Shown: positions 45,283 to 54,216, counted from the stretch's first letter. The stretch: 64,000 nt of DNA from Tharpella sp964457755 (GCA_964457755.1 CAYWGC010000008.1:24692-88691); one strand, 5' to 3'. The notes: generated by a model not told the origin, from the sequence alone. Made by a program: numbers and translations.

Positions 45283-47238
45283 ATGAATTTCTTATTTATG
45301 GCGTTGGCACTGATAAGTGTTGGCGGTCTTGCCGGGCTCTTGTTAGCCCGGCAATTTACGTTGATGAAGTTGGTTGCTATCAGTACGATCTCGGCCGGTT
45401 GTGTGGGGGGTCTGCTTTTTTCCTTGTCTCAGTTATTTTTCGGTTCACAAGTTCTGTCTGCAAGTTGGCGTTGGTTGCATATTTTTACGCTTTCTTTCAG
45501 GCTTGACAGCATCTCTCTTTTTTTTCTGCTTCCTATCTTTGTCGTCTCTCCTCTGGCCTTACTATACAGTTTTCACTATCTGGAAAACCGCGAAAAAAAG
45601 ATTAGGGTCGGGGCCAACTATTTTTTCTTTGCGGTATTGGTTGTGGCTATGGTGTTGGTGGTTATGGCCGCTGATATGATCACCTTTCTTCTGGCTTGGG
45701 AAATCATGTCACTCGCCTCTTTTTTCCTGGTAATCTACGACTATCAAAAAAAGGCTACTCGGCAGGCCGGGTATCTTTATTTTATTTTTGCACAGGGTGG
45801 GGCTCTGTTTCTTTTTGCCGCCTGTGCTTTGATTTATAGCCATAGTGCAAGTTTTACTTTTGCCGGATTTGTCGCAATCCCCGATTCAGTTAAACTGATC
45901 GCTTTTTTATTAGTCCTGAGTGGTTGTGGTTCCAAGGCGGGCGTTTTGCCCTTGCATATTTGGTTGCCTTATGCCCATCCTGCCGCCCCGAGCCATGTTT
46001 CTGCGGTGATGTCCGGAGTGATGATCAAAATGGGTATCTATGGTATTGTTCGTTTTTATCTGGCGTTGGCTCCGACCTCAGCTGTTTTCGGGCAAATAAC
46101 TATTGTTTTGGGGGCTTTGTCTGGTATCCTAGGGGTGGTTTACGCTCTTGGTCAACACGATATAAAGCGTCTTCTGGCTTATCACAGTGTCGAAAATATT
46201 GGTATTATTTTGCTCGGTCTGGGAGTCGGGATGTTGGGTGTTGCTACCGGTAATAAAACTATGGCGGCTTTCGGTTTTGCCGGTGGCCTGCTTCATGTTT
46301 TCAACCACTCCCTTTTTAAATCATTGCTGTTTATGGGAGCTGGGGCACTTATTCAGCAAACCGGTACGGCGATGATTGACCGACTTGGGGGCTTACTGAA
46401 AAAGATGCCCTTGACCGGGAGCTGTTTTCTGGTGGGTTCGATAGCTATTTCCGGAATGCCCCCTTTTAACGGTTTTATCAGTGAGTTCCTGATCTATTAT
46501 GGAGCTTTTTACGGTCTTTCTCTGACCGGTGTATCGTTTATTTTTTCAGCTTTGGTTATTATCTCTCTGGCCATTATTGGGGGGTTGGCGGCGGCTTGTT
46601 TTTCCAAGGTGGTGGGTATTGTTTTTCTTGGTGAACCCCGGGATGCTTCCTTGCCTGCGGCTTCAGAAGCTGGTGGTTCTATGATCCTAACTCAATTTGT
46701 CTTGGCGGGAGCCTGTTTAATTATTGGGGTTTGGCCTGACTATCCGGTGCGAGCGGCTTTTCAGGCGAGTCGGGCCATACCTTTAATTGCTGAATTTGAG
46801 GTAGCGCAGTTTATGACGCTTATGGTTAATCTCTCGCGGACCGCAGCGCTGTTTCTATTTTTGCTGATTATGGTTGCGGGTTTCAGAAAACTTTTATATG
46901 CGGGTAAAGATTGTCCGCAAACCGGAACCTGGGGTTGCGGTTTTACTCAACCCACGGTCAGGATGCAGTATACCGGAACCTCTTATGCCGACAGTATACT
47001 TGACTTTTTTCAGCCATTTGTCTGGATTCGGAAAAAGTATGCCGGAATTGGCAAGATTTTCCCAGGGAGTATCTCTTATGATACCCATGCTGAGGATGTC
47101 TTCGCCAATGGTCTGAGCCTTATTGCTTGCTCAATTACCTCTTTGTTGGGGCGTTTACGCTGGATTCAGCATGGCAATATCCAGCTTTATATCGCTTATA
47201 TTGTCGTGACTATTATTGTGTTGTTAGCTTTTTTTTAA
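45283..47238 (+). CDS. Ehr complex: NuoL/HyfB-like proton-translocating subunit
   Basis: 651 residues, about 16 membrane helices, antiporter-like family PF00361. The conserved lysine and glutamate helices are present (for example LLAWEIMSLASFFLV and the GSKAGVLPLHIWLPYAHPAAPSHVSAVMSG stretch, of which I quote only landmarks). The closest named relatives are HyfB and HycC. First gene of a six-gene operon; it would carry out proton or sodium transfer. The upstream 45138-45282 stretch contains no clear sigma70 or sigma54 promoter. Confidence 0.9.
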   Translation: MNFLFMALALISVGGLAGLLLARQFTLMKLVAISTISAGCVGGLLFSLSQLFFGSQVLSASWRWLHIFTLSFRLDSISLFFLLPIFVVSPLALLYSFHYLENREKKIRVGANYFFFAVLVVAMVLVVMAADMITFLLAWEIMSLASFFLVIYDYQKKATRQAGYLYFIFAQGGALFLFAACALIYSHSASFTFAGFVAIPDSVKLIAFLLVLSGCGSKAGVLPLHIWLPYAHPAAPSHVSAVMSGVMIKMGIYGIVRFYLALAPTSAVFGQITIVLGALSGILGVVYALGQHDIKRLLAYHSVENIGIILLGLGVGMLGVATGNKTMAAFGFAGGLLHVFNHSLFKSLLFMGAGALIQQTGTAMIDRLGGLLKKMPLTGSCFLVGSIAISGMPPFNGFISEFLIYYGAFYGLSLTGVSFIFSALVIISLAIIGGLAAACFSKVVGIVFLGEPRDASLPAASEAGGSMILTQFVLAGACLIIGVWPDYPVRAAFQASRAIPLIAEFEVAQFMTLMVNLSRTAALFLFLLIMVAGFRKLLYAGKDCPQTGTWGCGFTQPTVRMQYTGTSYADSILDFFQPFVWIRKKYAGIGKIFPGSISYDTHAEDVFANGLSLIACSITSLLGRLRWIQHGNIQLYIAYIVVTIIVLLAFF

Positions 47239-47263
47239 AGCGGGCTAATGTTAGGATTTGCAT

Positions 47264-48178
47264 ATGGAAGCTGTTTTATCATTTTGTTTTGCCGTTTTGC
47301 TGGCCCCCTTTTTCCCGGTGGTGATCCAAAAAGTTAAGGCCGGGATTGCCGGGAAACAAGGCCCGCCCTGGTTGATTAATTATTATACGGTAGTGAAACT
47401 GTTACGCAAGGGGTCGGTTTATTCAACCAGCACCAGTTTTGTTTTTAAGTTGGGGCCGGTGGTGAGCTTGGCTGCCAGTCTCTTGCTTATGCTGTTTTTC
47501 CCGTGGGCTGGCAGAGCTCCCATCTGTTCGTTTCACGGTGATGTTATTATGCTCTTTTACCTTATGGGTTTGGGCCGTTTTTTTACGATCCTTGCCGCCT
47601 TGGATACGGCTTCACCTTTTGAGGGGATGGGGGCGGCGCGAGAGGCTTTCTTCTCGGTTCTGGCTGAGGCCACAATTTTTTGTATACTCATTCTTTTCTT
47701 TCGTTTGACTGGTAGTTTGAGCTTTGCCGAGTTTTTTGTTGATACCCATTTACTCAACCTCATGGACACTCATGGAGCTTTGCTGCTGTTAGCCGTCGTG
47801 GGGCTTTATATTGTTATGTTAACCGAGAACTCTCGGGTGCCGGTTGATGATCCCGCGACCCATTTGGAGCTTACCATGATTCATGAGGTTATGATTCTCG
47901 ATCATAGTGGGCCGGATCTGGCATTAATCGAAATTGGGGCCTGGTTTAAGCTGCTTTTTTATGCCGCTTTTCTCAGTTGTATTATTAATCCCTTTCAGGT
48001 TGATAATGTTTTTTTAAATGGATTTTTATTCTACGCAGTTGTGGTTTTTGTCTACATTACTATCGGTGTTGTTGAGTCCTGTATGGCTCGCTATAAGTTG
48101 GAGGTGGTGCCGAAGTTTATTCTTAAAGCTTCAATTTTAGTTCTATTTGGTATTATCCTGACGATAGGGGGGCTCTAA
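47264..48178 (+). CDS. Ehr complex: NuoH/HyfC-like membrane subunit
   Basis: 304 residues from the ATG at 47264, with TTAGGA eight bases before; a TTG two codons earlier is less likely. About eight membrane helices. The NuoH/HycD hallmark loop is present (TENSRVPVDDPATHLELTMIH, near residue 187), which docks the peripheral arm. It overlaps the next gene by one base (TAATG), so translation is coupled. Confidence 0.92.
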   Translation: MEAVLSFCFAVLLAPFFPVVIQKVKAGIAGKQGPPWLINYYTVVKLLRKGSVYSTSTSFVFKLGPVVSLAASLLLMLFFPWAGRAPICSFHGDVIMLFYLMGLGRFFTILAALDTASPFEGMGAAREAFFSVLAEATIFCILILFFRLTGSLSFAEFFVDTHLLNLMDTHGALLLLAVVGLYIVMLTENSRVPVDDPATHLELTMIHEVMILDHSGPDLALIEIGAWFKLLFYAAFLSCIINPFQVDNVFLNGFLFYAVVVFVYITIGVVESCMARYKLEVVPKFILKASILVLFGIILTIGGL

Positions 48179-48831
48179 TGATAAATTTAAATGATGCTCT
48201 GCTTGCTTTAACGGTACTATCAGTGCTTTTTGGGCTTGGTTCAAATCGGCTGATGTCTTTGGTTAAAATTATGGTTTTCCAGGGGGTTGTGGTTTCGTTG
48301 ATTCCCTTTTTTCGCGATTATCATCATGAAATAAATGTTGGTGCCCTGATTTTTTTGCTGGTTATGCTTTTGATTAAGGGGGTGTTGATCCCCGGTTTTA
48401 TGTATATAGCCGTAAAAAAGGTCAAGATCCAACGAGAGATTGAACCGATTATCGGTTATCATGCCTCGCTTTTTATGGGCTTGATTTTTATTCTGGCCTC
48501 GGTTTTTATTGCGGAAAAATTGCATCTTTCCTTGCCTCGCGATAAGGTTCTTTTAATGATTACGGCAACGACCACTCTGGCGGCAGGGCTTTTTCTGATT
48601 ATGAGCCGCCGCAAAGCCATTACCCAGGTTATTGGTTACCTGATGATGGAAAATGGTATCTATTTGGTCGGCAGCGCCCTGGCGCAGGAGACGCATACTC
48701 TGTATGTGGTTGAGTTCGGGGTTTTGCTTGATCTTTTGGTTGGGGTCATGGTTATGGGTATTATCCTTAATAATATTAATAGTTCTTATGATGATGTTGA
48801 TACTGCTTTGTTAACCCAGTTAAGGGATTGA
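48178..48831 (+). CDS. Ehr complex: HyfE-like (NuoK-related) membrane subunit
   Basis: 217 residues, six or seven membrane helices, matching HyfE in size and in its C-terminal NuoK-like part (QVIGYLMMENGIYLVG, near residue 153). Contributes to the membrane ion path. Between the HyfC- and HyfF-like genes in the same order as the E. coli hyf operon, minus hyfD. Confidence 0.88.
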   Translation: MINLNDALLALTVLSVLFGLGSNRLMSLVKIMVFQGVVVSLIPFFRDYHHEINVGALIFLLVMLLIKGVLIPGFMYIAVKKVKIQREIEPIIGYHASLFMGLIFILASVFIAEKLHLSLPRDKVLLMITATTTLAAGLFLIMSRRKAITQVIGYLMMENGIYLVGSALAQETHTLYVVEFGVLLDLLVGVMVMGIILNNINSSYDDVDTALLTQLRD

Positions 48832-48849
48832 TTTACGGATGCTTAAAAT

Positions 48850-50280
48850 ATGTTAGAAGTTATTATTCTCCTTCCTCTTGTGGCCGGGATTATAGCCATG
48901 ATTACGCCTGTTTGCATAGGCCGTGCTATCTTGGTGTCGGCGGCATTCGCGCATTTGCAATTATCACTGCTGGTCTGGTTCGGTAAGTTGACGCCGGCTC
49001 TGCCCGATTATTTTTCCCGGACTCCTGAAGGGATGCTGATTCTGCTGGTCACCTCATTTATCTTTCTTTTTATCTCCTTCTATGCCGTTTCCTATATGAA
49101 GGTTACTGAGCTTCCCCGGGAACCCATCTATACGGGGTGCACTCTCTTGTTTCTGGCCTCGATGTCGATGGTAGTTCTGGCCGATCATCTGATCGTCTTG
49201 TGGATTGCGGTTGAGGCAACCACTTTGATGAGTGCGCCGCTCATATTTTTACATCGTTCCAAGACGGCCTTGGAAGCCACTTGGAAGTATGTCATGATCT
49301 GTTCAGTAGGTATTGCCCTAGCCCTTTTGGGTTGTTTTTTTGTGGTGCTTTCTATGGACATTGCTAATTTGAATGTTGCGATTACCTTCAGCTCTCTCGG
49401 GGCCGTGGCTACCCGCCTTGATCCAGTCTGGCTTAAGGCGGGCTTTATCTTTCTGGTTATCGGTTACGGTACCAAAATGGGTCTGGCGCCGATGCATACC
49501 TGGTTGCCGGATGCGCATAGTGAGGCCCCAAGTCCGGCTTCGGCCCTGCTTTCCGGAGCTCTGCTCAATTGTGCCTTTCTTGGGATTTACCGGGGGCATC
49601 AACTGCTTTATCAGGCTGGCCTGGGTGATTTTTCAAGTCATATTCTCATTGGTTTTGGGCTTTTTTCGATGTTTGTTGCGGCTATCTTTATGTTTAATCA
49701 AAGTGGCTATAAAAGGCTCCTGGCCTATTCCAGTATTGAGAACATGGGGGTTATTGCTTTTGGAATTGGGGTTGGTGGTCTGGCCACCTATGGGGCAATG
49801 CTGCATTTGATCCATCATTCTTTGATAAAATCATCACTTTTTCTCTCATCCGGAAACATCTTGTTGGGTTATGGTACTAAACTTATTGACCGGATCTCTA
49901 ATATGGTAAAACTTTTACCTAAGACCTGGGTCGTCTTTTTTGCTGGTTTTGTCGGGATCTCGGGTTTTCCGCCATTTGGCATCTTTATTAGTGAAGTGCT
50001 GATTATTATGGGGGCTTTGCAAAAAGGTTACAATTTTAGTGTGGGTCTTTTTATCGGGGCTCTAATCTTGATCTTTGCGGGAGCTTTGCGTTTACTTATG
50101 AATATGAGTTTTGCCCCGGGTACGTTAGAGAAGCCTTTGATTGCTGAAACTCTGGCTCGAACCCTGCCTTCATATTTGCTGCTGCTCACCTCTATCGCTC
50201 TTTGTTTCTGGTTGCCGGAGAGTGTCTACCAAACTATACTTTCGGCAATTGCGACAATCGGAGGTGGGGTTAATGGCTGA
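48850..50280 (+). CDS. Ehr complex: NuoN/HyfF-like proton-translocating subunit
   Basis: 476 residues, about 14 membrane helices, a second PF00361 antiporter-like subunit. Conserved elements include LWIAVEATTLMSAPLIF, GYGTKMGLAPMHTWLPDAHS and the later Lys/His helices (KRLLAYSSIENMG). Its last 8 bases overlap the start of the catalytic-like subunit gene. Two antiporter subunits in one operon imply at least two ion channels per complex. Confidence 0.92.
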   Translation: MLEVIILLPLVAGIIAMITPVCIGRAILVSAAFAHLQLSLLVWFGKLTPALPDYFSRTPEGMLILLVTSFIFLFISFYAVSYMKVTELPREPIYTGCTLLFLASMSMVVLADHLIVLWIAVEATTLMSAPLIFLHRSKTALEATWKYVMICSVGIALALLGCFFVVLSMDIANLNVAITFSSLGAVATRLDPVWLKAGFIFLVIGYGTKMGLAPMHTWLPDAHSEAPSPASALLSGALLNCAFLGIYRGHQLLYQAGLGDFSSHILIGFGLFSMFVAAIFMFNQSGYKRLLAYSSIENMGVIAFGIGVGGLATYGAMLHLIHHSLIKSSLFLSSGNILLGYGTKLIDRISNMVKLLPKTWVVFFAGFVGISGFPPFGIFISEVLIIMGALQKGYNFSVGLFIGALILIFAGALRLLMNMSFAPGTLEKPLIAETLARTLPSYLLLLTSIALCFWLPESVYQTILSAIATIGGGVNG

Positions 50281-51778
50281 GTTACTCGAGATCAAAAATA
50301 ATGAACGGGTGCAGCGGGTCCACATCCCGCATCTGGGTTTTGCCGATTTTCGGCAGGAGTTAATAGATTTTGCCGGGGCCGGCGGGCAGGTTGTACAGTT
50401 CTTTGCCTATGCCGATGGCAGTGCTTTGAAGATGTTGGCGGTTTTGCGCAGCGAAAAACTCTATGTTGTCGGTTGTGACGCTCCTGACAACTTTGCGTCG
50501 CTTACGGCTGAATTGGAAAAATTCCATATGTTCGAACGGGAGATTGGCGAACAGTACGGTCTTAAGGCAGAAGGTCACCCCTGGTTAAAGATGGTTCGTT
50601 ATCACGCCAACTATACCGGCAAAAGAGATATCTTTGCTAATGATTATAACCAGACTATCCCCGGTAACTATTCTTATTTTAAGGTGGACGGTGAAGCTGT
50701 GCATGAGGTTGCCGTCGGCCCGGTTCATGCCGGTATTATTGAGCCTGGGCACTTCCGTTTTCAATGTTGCGGTGAACGGGTTTTTCATCTTGAGATTCAA
50801 CTCGGTTACCAGCATCGCGGGGTTGAAAAACTGCTCCAGAAAGTTCCTTTTAAACGTCTACCGGTCATAGCTGAAACCATTGCTGGTGATACCACAATTG
50901 GACACGGTCTCTGTCAAGCGCAGGCTCTGGAGTCTTTAGCTGGATTAAAGGTTGATGAGGGTTCCAGTAGCGTCCGTTCTATTGCTCTGGAACTGGAACG
51001 TATTGCCAATCATATCGGAGATCTCGGGGCTTTGAGCCTGGATGCGGCCTTTAATCCGCCGGCCGCCTATTTCGGTCGGATTCGGGGTGACTATCTCAAC
51101 CTTAGTCAGATACTTGCCGGCAATCGCTTCGGCCGGGGGCTGGTGCGTCCCGGTGGTGTGACCAAGATCATGGGGGTTGAGCAAAGGCAGCTACTTTCTG
51201 ATAAGCTGGCAGAACTTACACCTGAGGTCGAACATGTTAATGATTTGATCTTTTCGGCTCCCAGTGTTCTCGCCCGTTTTGAGAATACGGGCACGGTGAG
51301 CGCCGCCGATGCTGAGAAGCTTGGTTTGGTGGGCTATGCCGGGCGCGCTTGTGGATTAGCCTATGATGCCAGAGTCTCTTTTCCCACTGAAAGTTATGCC
51401 GACCTGCCCGCCAACACCAGCCTCGAAAGCGATGGTGATGTCTGGGCCCGAGCCCAGATTCGCCGGGAAGAGATTAGCCACTCAACGACCCTGATCAGAA
51501 CCTTACTGGAAAAGAGTGAGAATGCCGCAGTTTATCTTCCTGAAATCCCTAATTTGGCCCCGGCCGCCTTTGTGGTTTCGCTTAACGAAGCCTGGCGTGG
51601 GGAGGTTTCTCACTGCATCCTCACTGATGATGATGGCCAGATTCTGCGCTACAAGATCAAAGACCCCTCTTTCCATAATTGGATCGGGCTGGCCTTGGCT
51701 CTGCGTGATGAAGGGATTTCCGATTTCCCCATATGCAATAAGAGTTTTAACCTCTCTTATTGCGGTTTCGATCTCTAG
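50273..51778 (+). CDS. Ehr complex: hydrogenase-like NuoCD fusion lacking the Ni-binding cysteines
   Basis: 501 residues from the ATG at 50273, which overlaps the hyfF-like stop; a longer open frame from 50141 is rejected. Residues about 1-125 are NuoC-like and about 135-501 NuoD/HyfG-like (YQHRGVEKLL at 179-188). Where a [NiFe] hydrogenase has RxCGxC, this protein has ETIAGDTTIGH (201-211). Where the C-terminus should read DPCxxC it reads NLSYCGFDL. The nickel site is thus gone, as in energy-converting-hydrogenase-related (Ehr) complexes. It cannot be a hydrogenase, and its substrate is unknown. Automatic annotation would probably call it hydrogenase-4 large subunit, which is misleading. Confidence 0.9.
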   Translation: MAELLEIKNNERVQRVHIPHLGFADFRQELIDFAGAGGQVVQFFAYADGSALKMLAVLRSEKLYVVGCDAPDNFASLTAELEKFHMFEREIGEQYGLKAEGHPWLKMVRYHANYTGKRDIFANDYNQTIPGNYSYFKVDGEAVHEVAVGPVHAGIIEPGHFRFQCCGERVFHLEIQLGYQHRGVEKLLQKVPFKRLPVIAETIAGDTTIGHGLCQAQALESLAGLKVDEGSSSVRSIALELERIANHIGDLGALSLDAAFNPPAAYFGRIRGDYLNLSQILAGNRFGRGLVRPGGVTKIMGVEQRQLLSDKLAELTPEVEHVNDLIFSAPSVLARFENTGTVSAADAEKLGLVGYAGRACGLAYDARVSFPTESYADLPANTSLESDGDVWARAQIRREEISHSTTLIRTLLEKSENAAVYLPEIPNLAPAAFVVSLNEAWRGEVSHCILTDDDGQILRYKIKDPSFHNWIGLALALRDEGISDFPICNKSFNLSYCGFDL

Positions 51779-51811
51779 GGTAGTATCCTAAGATAAAGGC
51801 TTGATGGATGT

Positions 51812-52555
51812 ATGTTTAAAGTTATAAAAAACAGATTAGAACAGGGCTATCGGACATCCAAATATCCCAAAGAAACTATTAATCTCTACAAAAGATTTAG
51901 GGGCCTGCCGAAGGTTGATAGAAATTGCTCTGAGGATCTGGTGCAAAGGTGTGCGGCGGCTTGTCCGCAAGAGGCTATAGATAGCGCAACCCGGCAGATT
52001 GATCTGGGTCGTTGTGTCTTTTGCGGTCTCTGTGAAACCCTGTCTGAAGGTCTCTTTGTTAGCTTTACGCAGGATTTTGAGATGGGTACGGCCCAACGTC
52101 AAGATCTTTTTACTCAAGGTGATTTACCGGCTTTGGCCGAGCATTCACAAAAACATTTCAAGAAGCTTTTTGGCCGCTCACTCCAACTTCGGCAGATCTC
52201 GGCGGGGGGGTGCAACGCTTGTGAAGCCGATACTAATGTTTTAAACACCCCGTTTTTCGACCTCTCGCGTTTCGGTATCCAATTTGTGGCCTCACCCCGT
52301 CATGCCGACGGCATTCATGTTACCGGCCCCATAACCAAAAACATGCGCCAGGCAACCCTGTCGACCTATGAGGCTGTGCCAAGCCCCAAAGTGGTGATCG
52401 CCAGTGGGGCTTGTGCAATCTCTGGAGGTCCATTCTTCGGTAGCGATGAAATTGTCGGGGATCTTAACAGCTTGATCCCGGTTGATCTCTATATCCCGGG
52501 TTGTCCGCCTCATCCTTTAACCACTCTGCATGCCCTGTTGAACTATTTTAAATAG
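51812..52555 (+). CDS. Ehr complex: ferredoxin-NuoB fusion subunit
   Basis: 247 residues. Residues about 35-80 are a ferredoxin-like domain; C39, C47, C51 then C68, C71, C74. Only one complete [4Fe-4S] set (C68, C71, C74 plus C51 of the CP motif) can be formed; the other is degenerate. Residues about 125-247 are the NuoB/HyfI-like domain with N2-type ligands C134, C137, C201 and C231 (GGCNACE, SGACAISGG, PGCPPHP). Hyf and Hyc encode these as two proteins (HyfH, HyfI), so this is a fusion. It is the likely electron wire between an unknown donor and the NuoD-like subunit. Confidence 0.9.
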   Translation: MFKVIKNRLEQGYRTSKYPKETINLYKRFRGLPKVDRNCSEDLVQRCAAACPQEAIDSATRQIDLGRCVFCGLCETLSEGLFVSFTQDFEMGTAQRQDLFTQGDLPALAEHSQKHFKKLFGRSLQLRQISAGGCNACEADTNVLNTPFFDLSRFGIQFVASPRHADGIHVTGPITKNMRQATLSTYEAVPSPKVVIASGACAISGGPFFGSDEIVGDLNSLIPVDLYIPGCPPHPLTTLHALLNYFK

Positions 52556-52660
52556 TTAGCGCTTGATAATTTGTTTAGTTTTTACTAGATTGAGTGAAGA
52601 TATCGGTTGAATGCTTTGTTTAAACTTTAATGAGCGGCTTTTGTGTAAAGAGGTGAAAGG

Positions 52661-53608
52661 GTGAATATAGAACTTGGTTGGGGATCTCTGGATGAGATCA
52701 GGCTTGCTGAGGTTGAGCCGGATCAGGCTTTCAGTCGCACCCGTCGCTTTCTGTCAGCTTTGAGCCTGGATCGGCGGGACAAACTTTTTGATCTCTATCT
52801 TTGTGCTGATCAACAGAATGCGGCAATCCGGAACCTGCTTGACCAGTTAGGCAATGTCAGGGTCTTTTCTTCAGCTGGAAATGTGGTTTTTAGCCCGAGT
52901 CGGCGACCAGCGGTTATTTTAGCCCATGGTCCCCATTGTGGTGCCGTTGATTATGTCAAAAATATGAGTATAGATAATGCTGAGTCGCCACCGCAACTAC
53001 CTAGTTTGGTAGAGTTTGTGGCCGATGGTATTCTTGGTAATGCCCGTCTGCAACTCTCTAAAATAACCCCGGAAGCACGTGGTGGGATTATCTATTTTGA
53101 TCATGAACAAGGTCGTCTGGAGCTCTATTGCAATGATGAAGAGAGTCGGCCCTATGCTCAGCACCATGTTGCTGAATTTATCTATCGGGAGCTCGCGTTA
53201 AGCCTTGAAGGGCGTTTCCCTGAGGCTCAGTTGAAGGCTCATGCCTGGGAGCAGAATCCGGCTTTTACTCTCGTCTGTCCACCCCAGATAAGGCCTCATG
53301 GTTATAACTATTTTGAGGTGAATTTTCAGAGTGGTTACGATTTTCACGGGGTCATAAGGGATTCGATCGCTTATGCGGTAAGTCATGCCCTGGTTGCGCC
53401 CGATCAGGGCTTTTCGGAGACTCGTGGGGTGGTCATAGCTTTTACCGATGAATTACGGGATAATCCAGAAGCCTTGCTGGCTATTTTGGAAAATGAGCGG
53501 GTCCATCTTTTAGATTATCTGCATAGAGGTGGTTCGATCTATTGTGTTGCGGTTGGCCATCTGCCTTCAGGAAAGCGTGTCTACCGTTTACGGGCTGCAC
53601 CCGCATAG
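52661..53608 (+). CDS. protein with beta-carbonic-anhydrase-like motifs, linked to the Ehr operon
   Basis: 315 residues, soluble, starting at a GTG with AGAGGTGAAAGG upstream. Three stretches line up in order with beta-carbonic anhydrases: LYLCADQQ (C48, D50; family CxDxR), VFSSAGNVV (69-76; family RNAGNxV) and ILAHGPHCGAVDYV (H89, H92, C93; family GHxxCGAxxA). The dyad Arg is replaced by Gln52 and there is one extra residue before the last Cys, so the zinc site is altered. The C-terminal half (about 130-315) has no motif I know. It follows the Ehr operon by 105 bp on the same strand. Either a diverged carbonic anhydrase or an unrelated protein with a chance match; I lean to the first. Confidence 0.45.
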   Translation: MNIELGWGSLDEIRLAEVEPDQAFSRTRRFLSALSLDRRDKLFDLYLCADQQNAAIRNLLDQLGNVRVFSSAGNVVFSPSRRPAVILAHGPHCGAVDYVKNMSIDNAESPPQLPSLVEFVADGILGNARLQLSKITPEARGGIIYFDHEQGRLELYCNDEESRPYAQHHVAEFIYRELALSLEGRFPEAQLKAHAWEQNPAFTLVCPPQIRPHGYNYFEVNFQSGYDFHGVIRDSIAYAVSHALVAPDQGFSETRGVVIAFTDELRDNPEALLAILENERVHLLDYLHRGGSIYCVAVGHLPSGKRVYRLRAAPA

Positions 53609-53658
53609 CTATAAAAGTTGTAACTATTCAGTCCCCTCTTTAAAGTTACTAAAAAAGG

Positions 53659-53741
53659 CGTCGAACTTTGCTTCGCCCACTTTGAGGGGGACACGGCTCA
53701 GCCCGTCACGGGCTAAAGCCCGGTCTGGAGGCATGTCCCCG
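53659..53741 (-). repeat. structured dispersed repeat, copy 3 (diverged)
   Basis: It shares CGAACTTTGCTTCGCCC with copy 2, then GGGGACA...TGTCCCC enclosing an inner AGCCCGT/ACGGGCT hairpin. The outer/inner hairpin plan equals copies 1 and 2, but the stem sequence differs with compensating changes. Confidence 0.7.
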
Positions 53742-53830
53742 CATCGAGACAGCTGAAACCAGAACATGCTGAAGTTACGAAAAGTTTTTGCATTCTGTGA
53801 TTGTTTAGGTTTTTTTTACTGCCCACTAAT

Positions 53831-54187
53831 TTATCCCAGGGTATCGATGACCTCACCTAAGAGTTCATCGGCGGTTTTGGCAACGTTAAGATTGGCTTTG
53901 ATAGCTAGGCTGGATTCCATGCTCTTGACAATCTCTGTAGCGAGATCGACGTTGGACATTTCGACCTCAACCAGATCTCCGGCCTGATTTAACTCCATGC
54001 GAGTGGGACCGGGGTTTGTTTCGGTGCTGATGTTGGTTGTGGTTACTCCAGTCGGGCCTTCTTCGATAGTTACCCGCTCTCCTTTGTAGCCGTCAGTATT
54101 GAGATTGGCAATGTTTTTGGCACTGCTGTTAAGTCGGGTAAAATGGCTTTGGACAGCGCTTAATGATGCGTCGAGAGTGTTGACCAT
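53831..54187 (-). CDS. orphan flagellar-rod-like protein (FlgC-like, short)
   Basis: 118 residues. The N-terminus (SLSAVQSHFTRLNSSAKNIA) matches the flagellar basal-body rod domain, and the C-terminus (MSNVDLATEIVKSMESS) matches the end of FlgC/FlgG proteins. FlgC is about 140-150 residues, so the middle is short. No other flagellar gene is in the window, so it is either a relocated rod gene or a rod-domain protein of other use. TTAAAGGAGAATT lies upstream. It is divergent from tRNA-Phe. Confidence 0.75.
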   Translation of the reverse strand: MVNTLDASLSAVQSHFTRLNSSAKNIANLNTDGYKGERVTIEEGPTGVTTTNISTETNPGPTRMELNQAGDLVEVEMSNVDLATEIVKSMESSLAIKANLNVAKTADELLGEVIDTLG

Positions 54188-54216
54188 AAAAATTCTCCTT
54201 TAATTGAAAAATCCTC

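Noticed and set aside
50141..50272. N-terminal extension of the NuoCD-like gene
   Set aside because: It overlaps the hyfF-like gene in another frame; the ATG at 50273 gives the normal NuoC start.
45283..52555. Genuine hydrogenase-4 / formate hydrogenlyase operon
   Set aside because: All Ni-binding cysteines are absent from the large subunit and no formate dehydrogenase or hyp genes are present.
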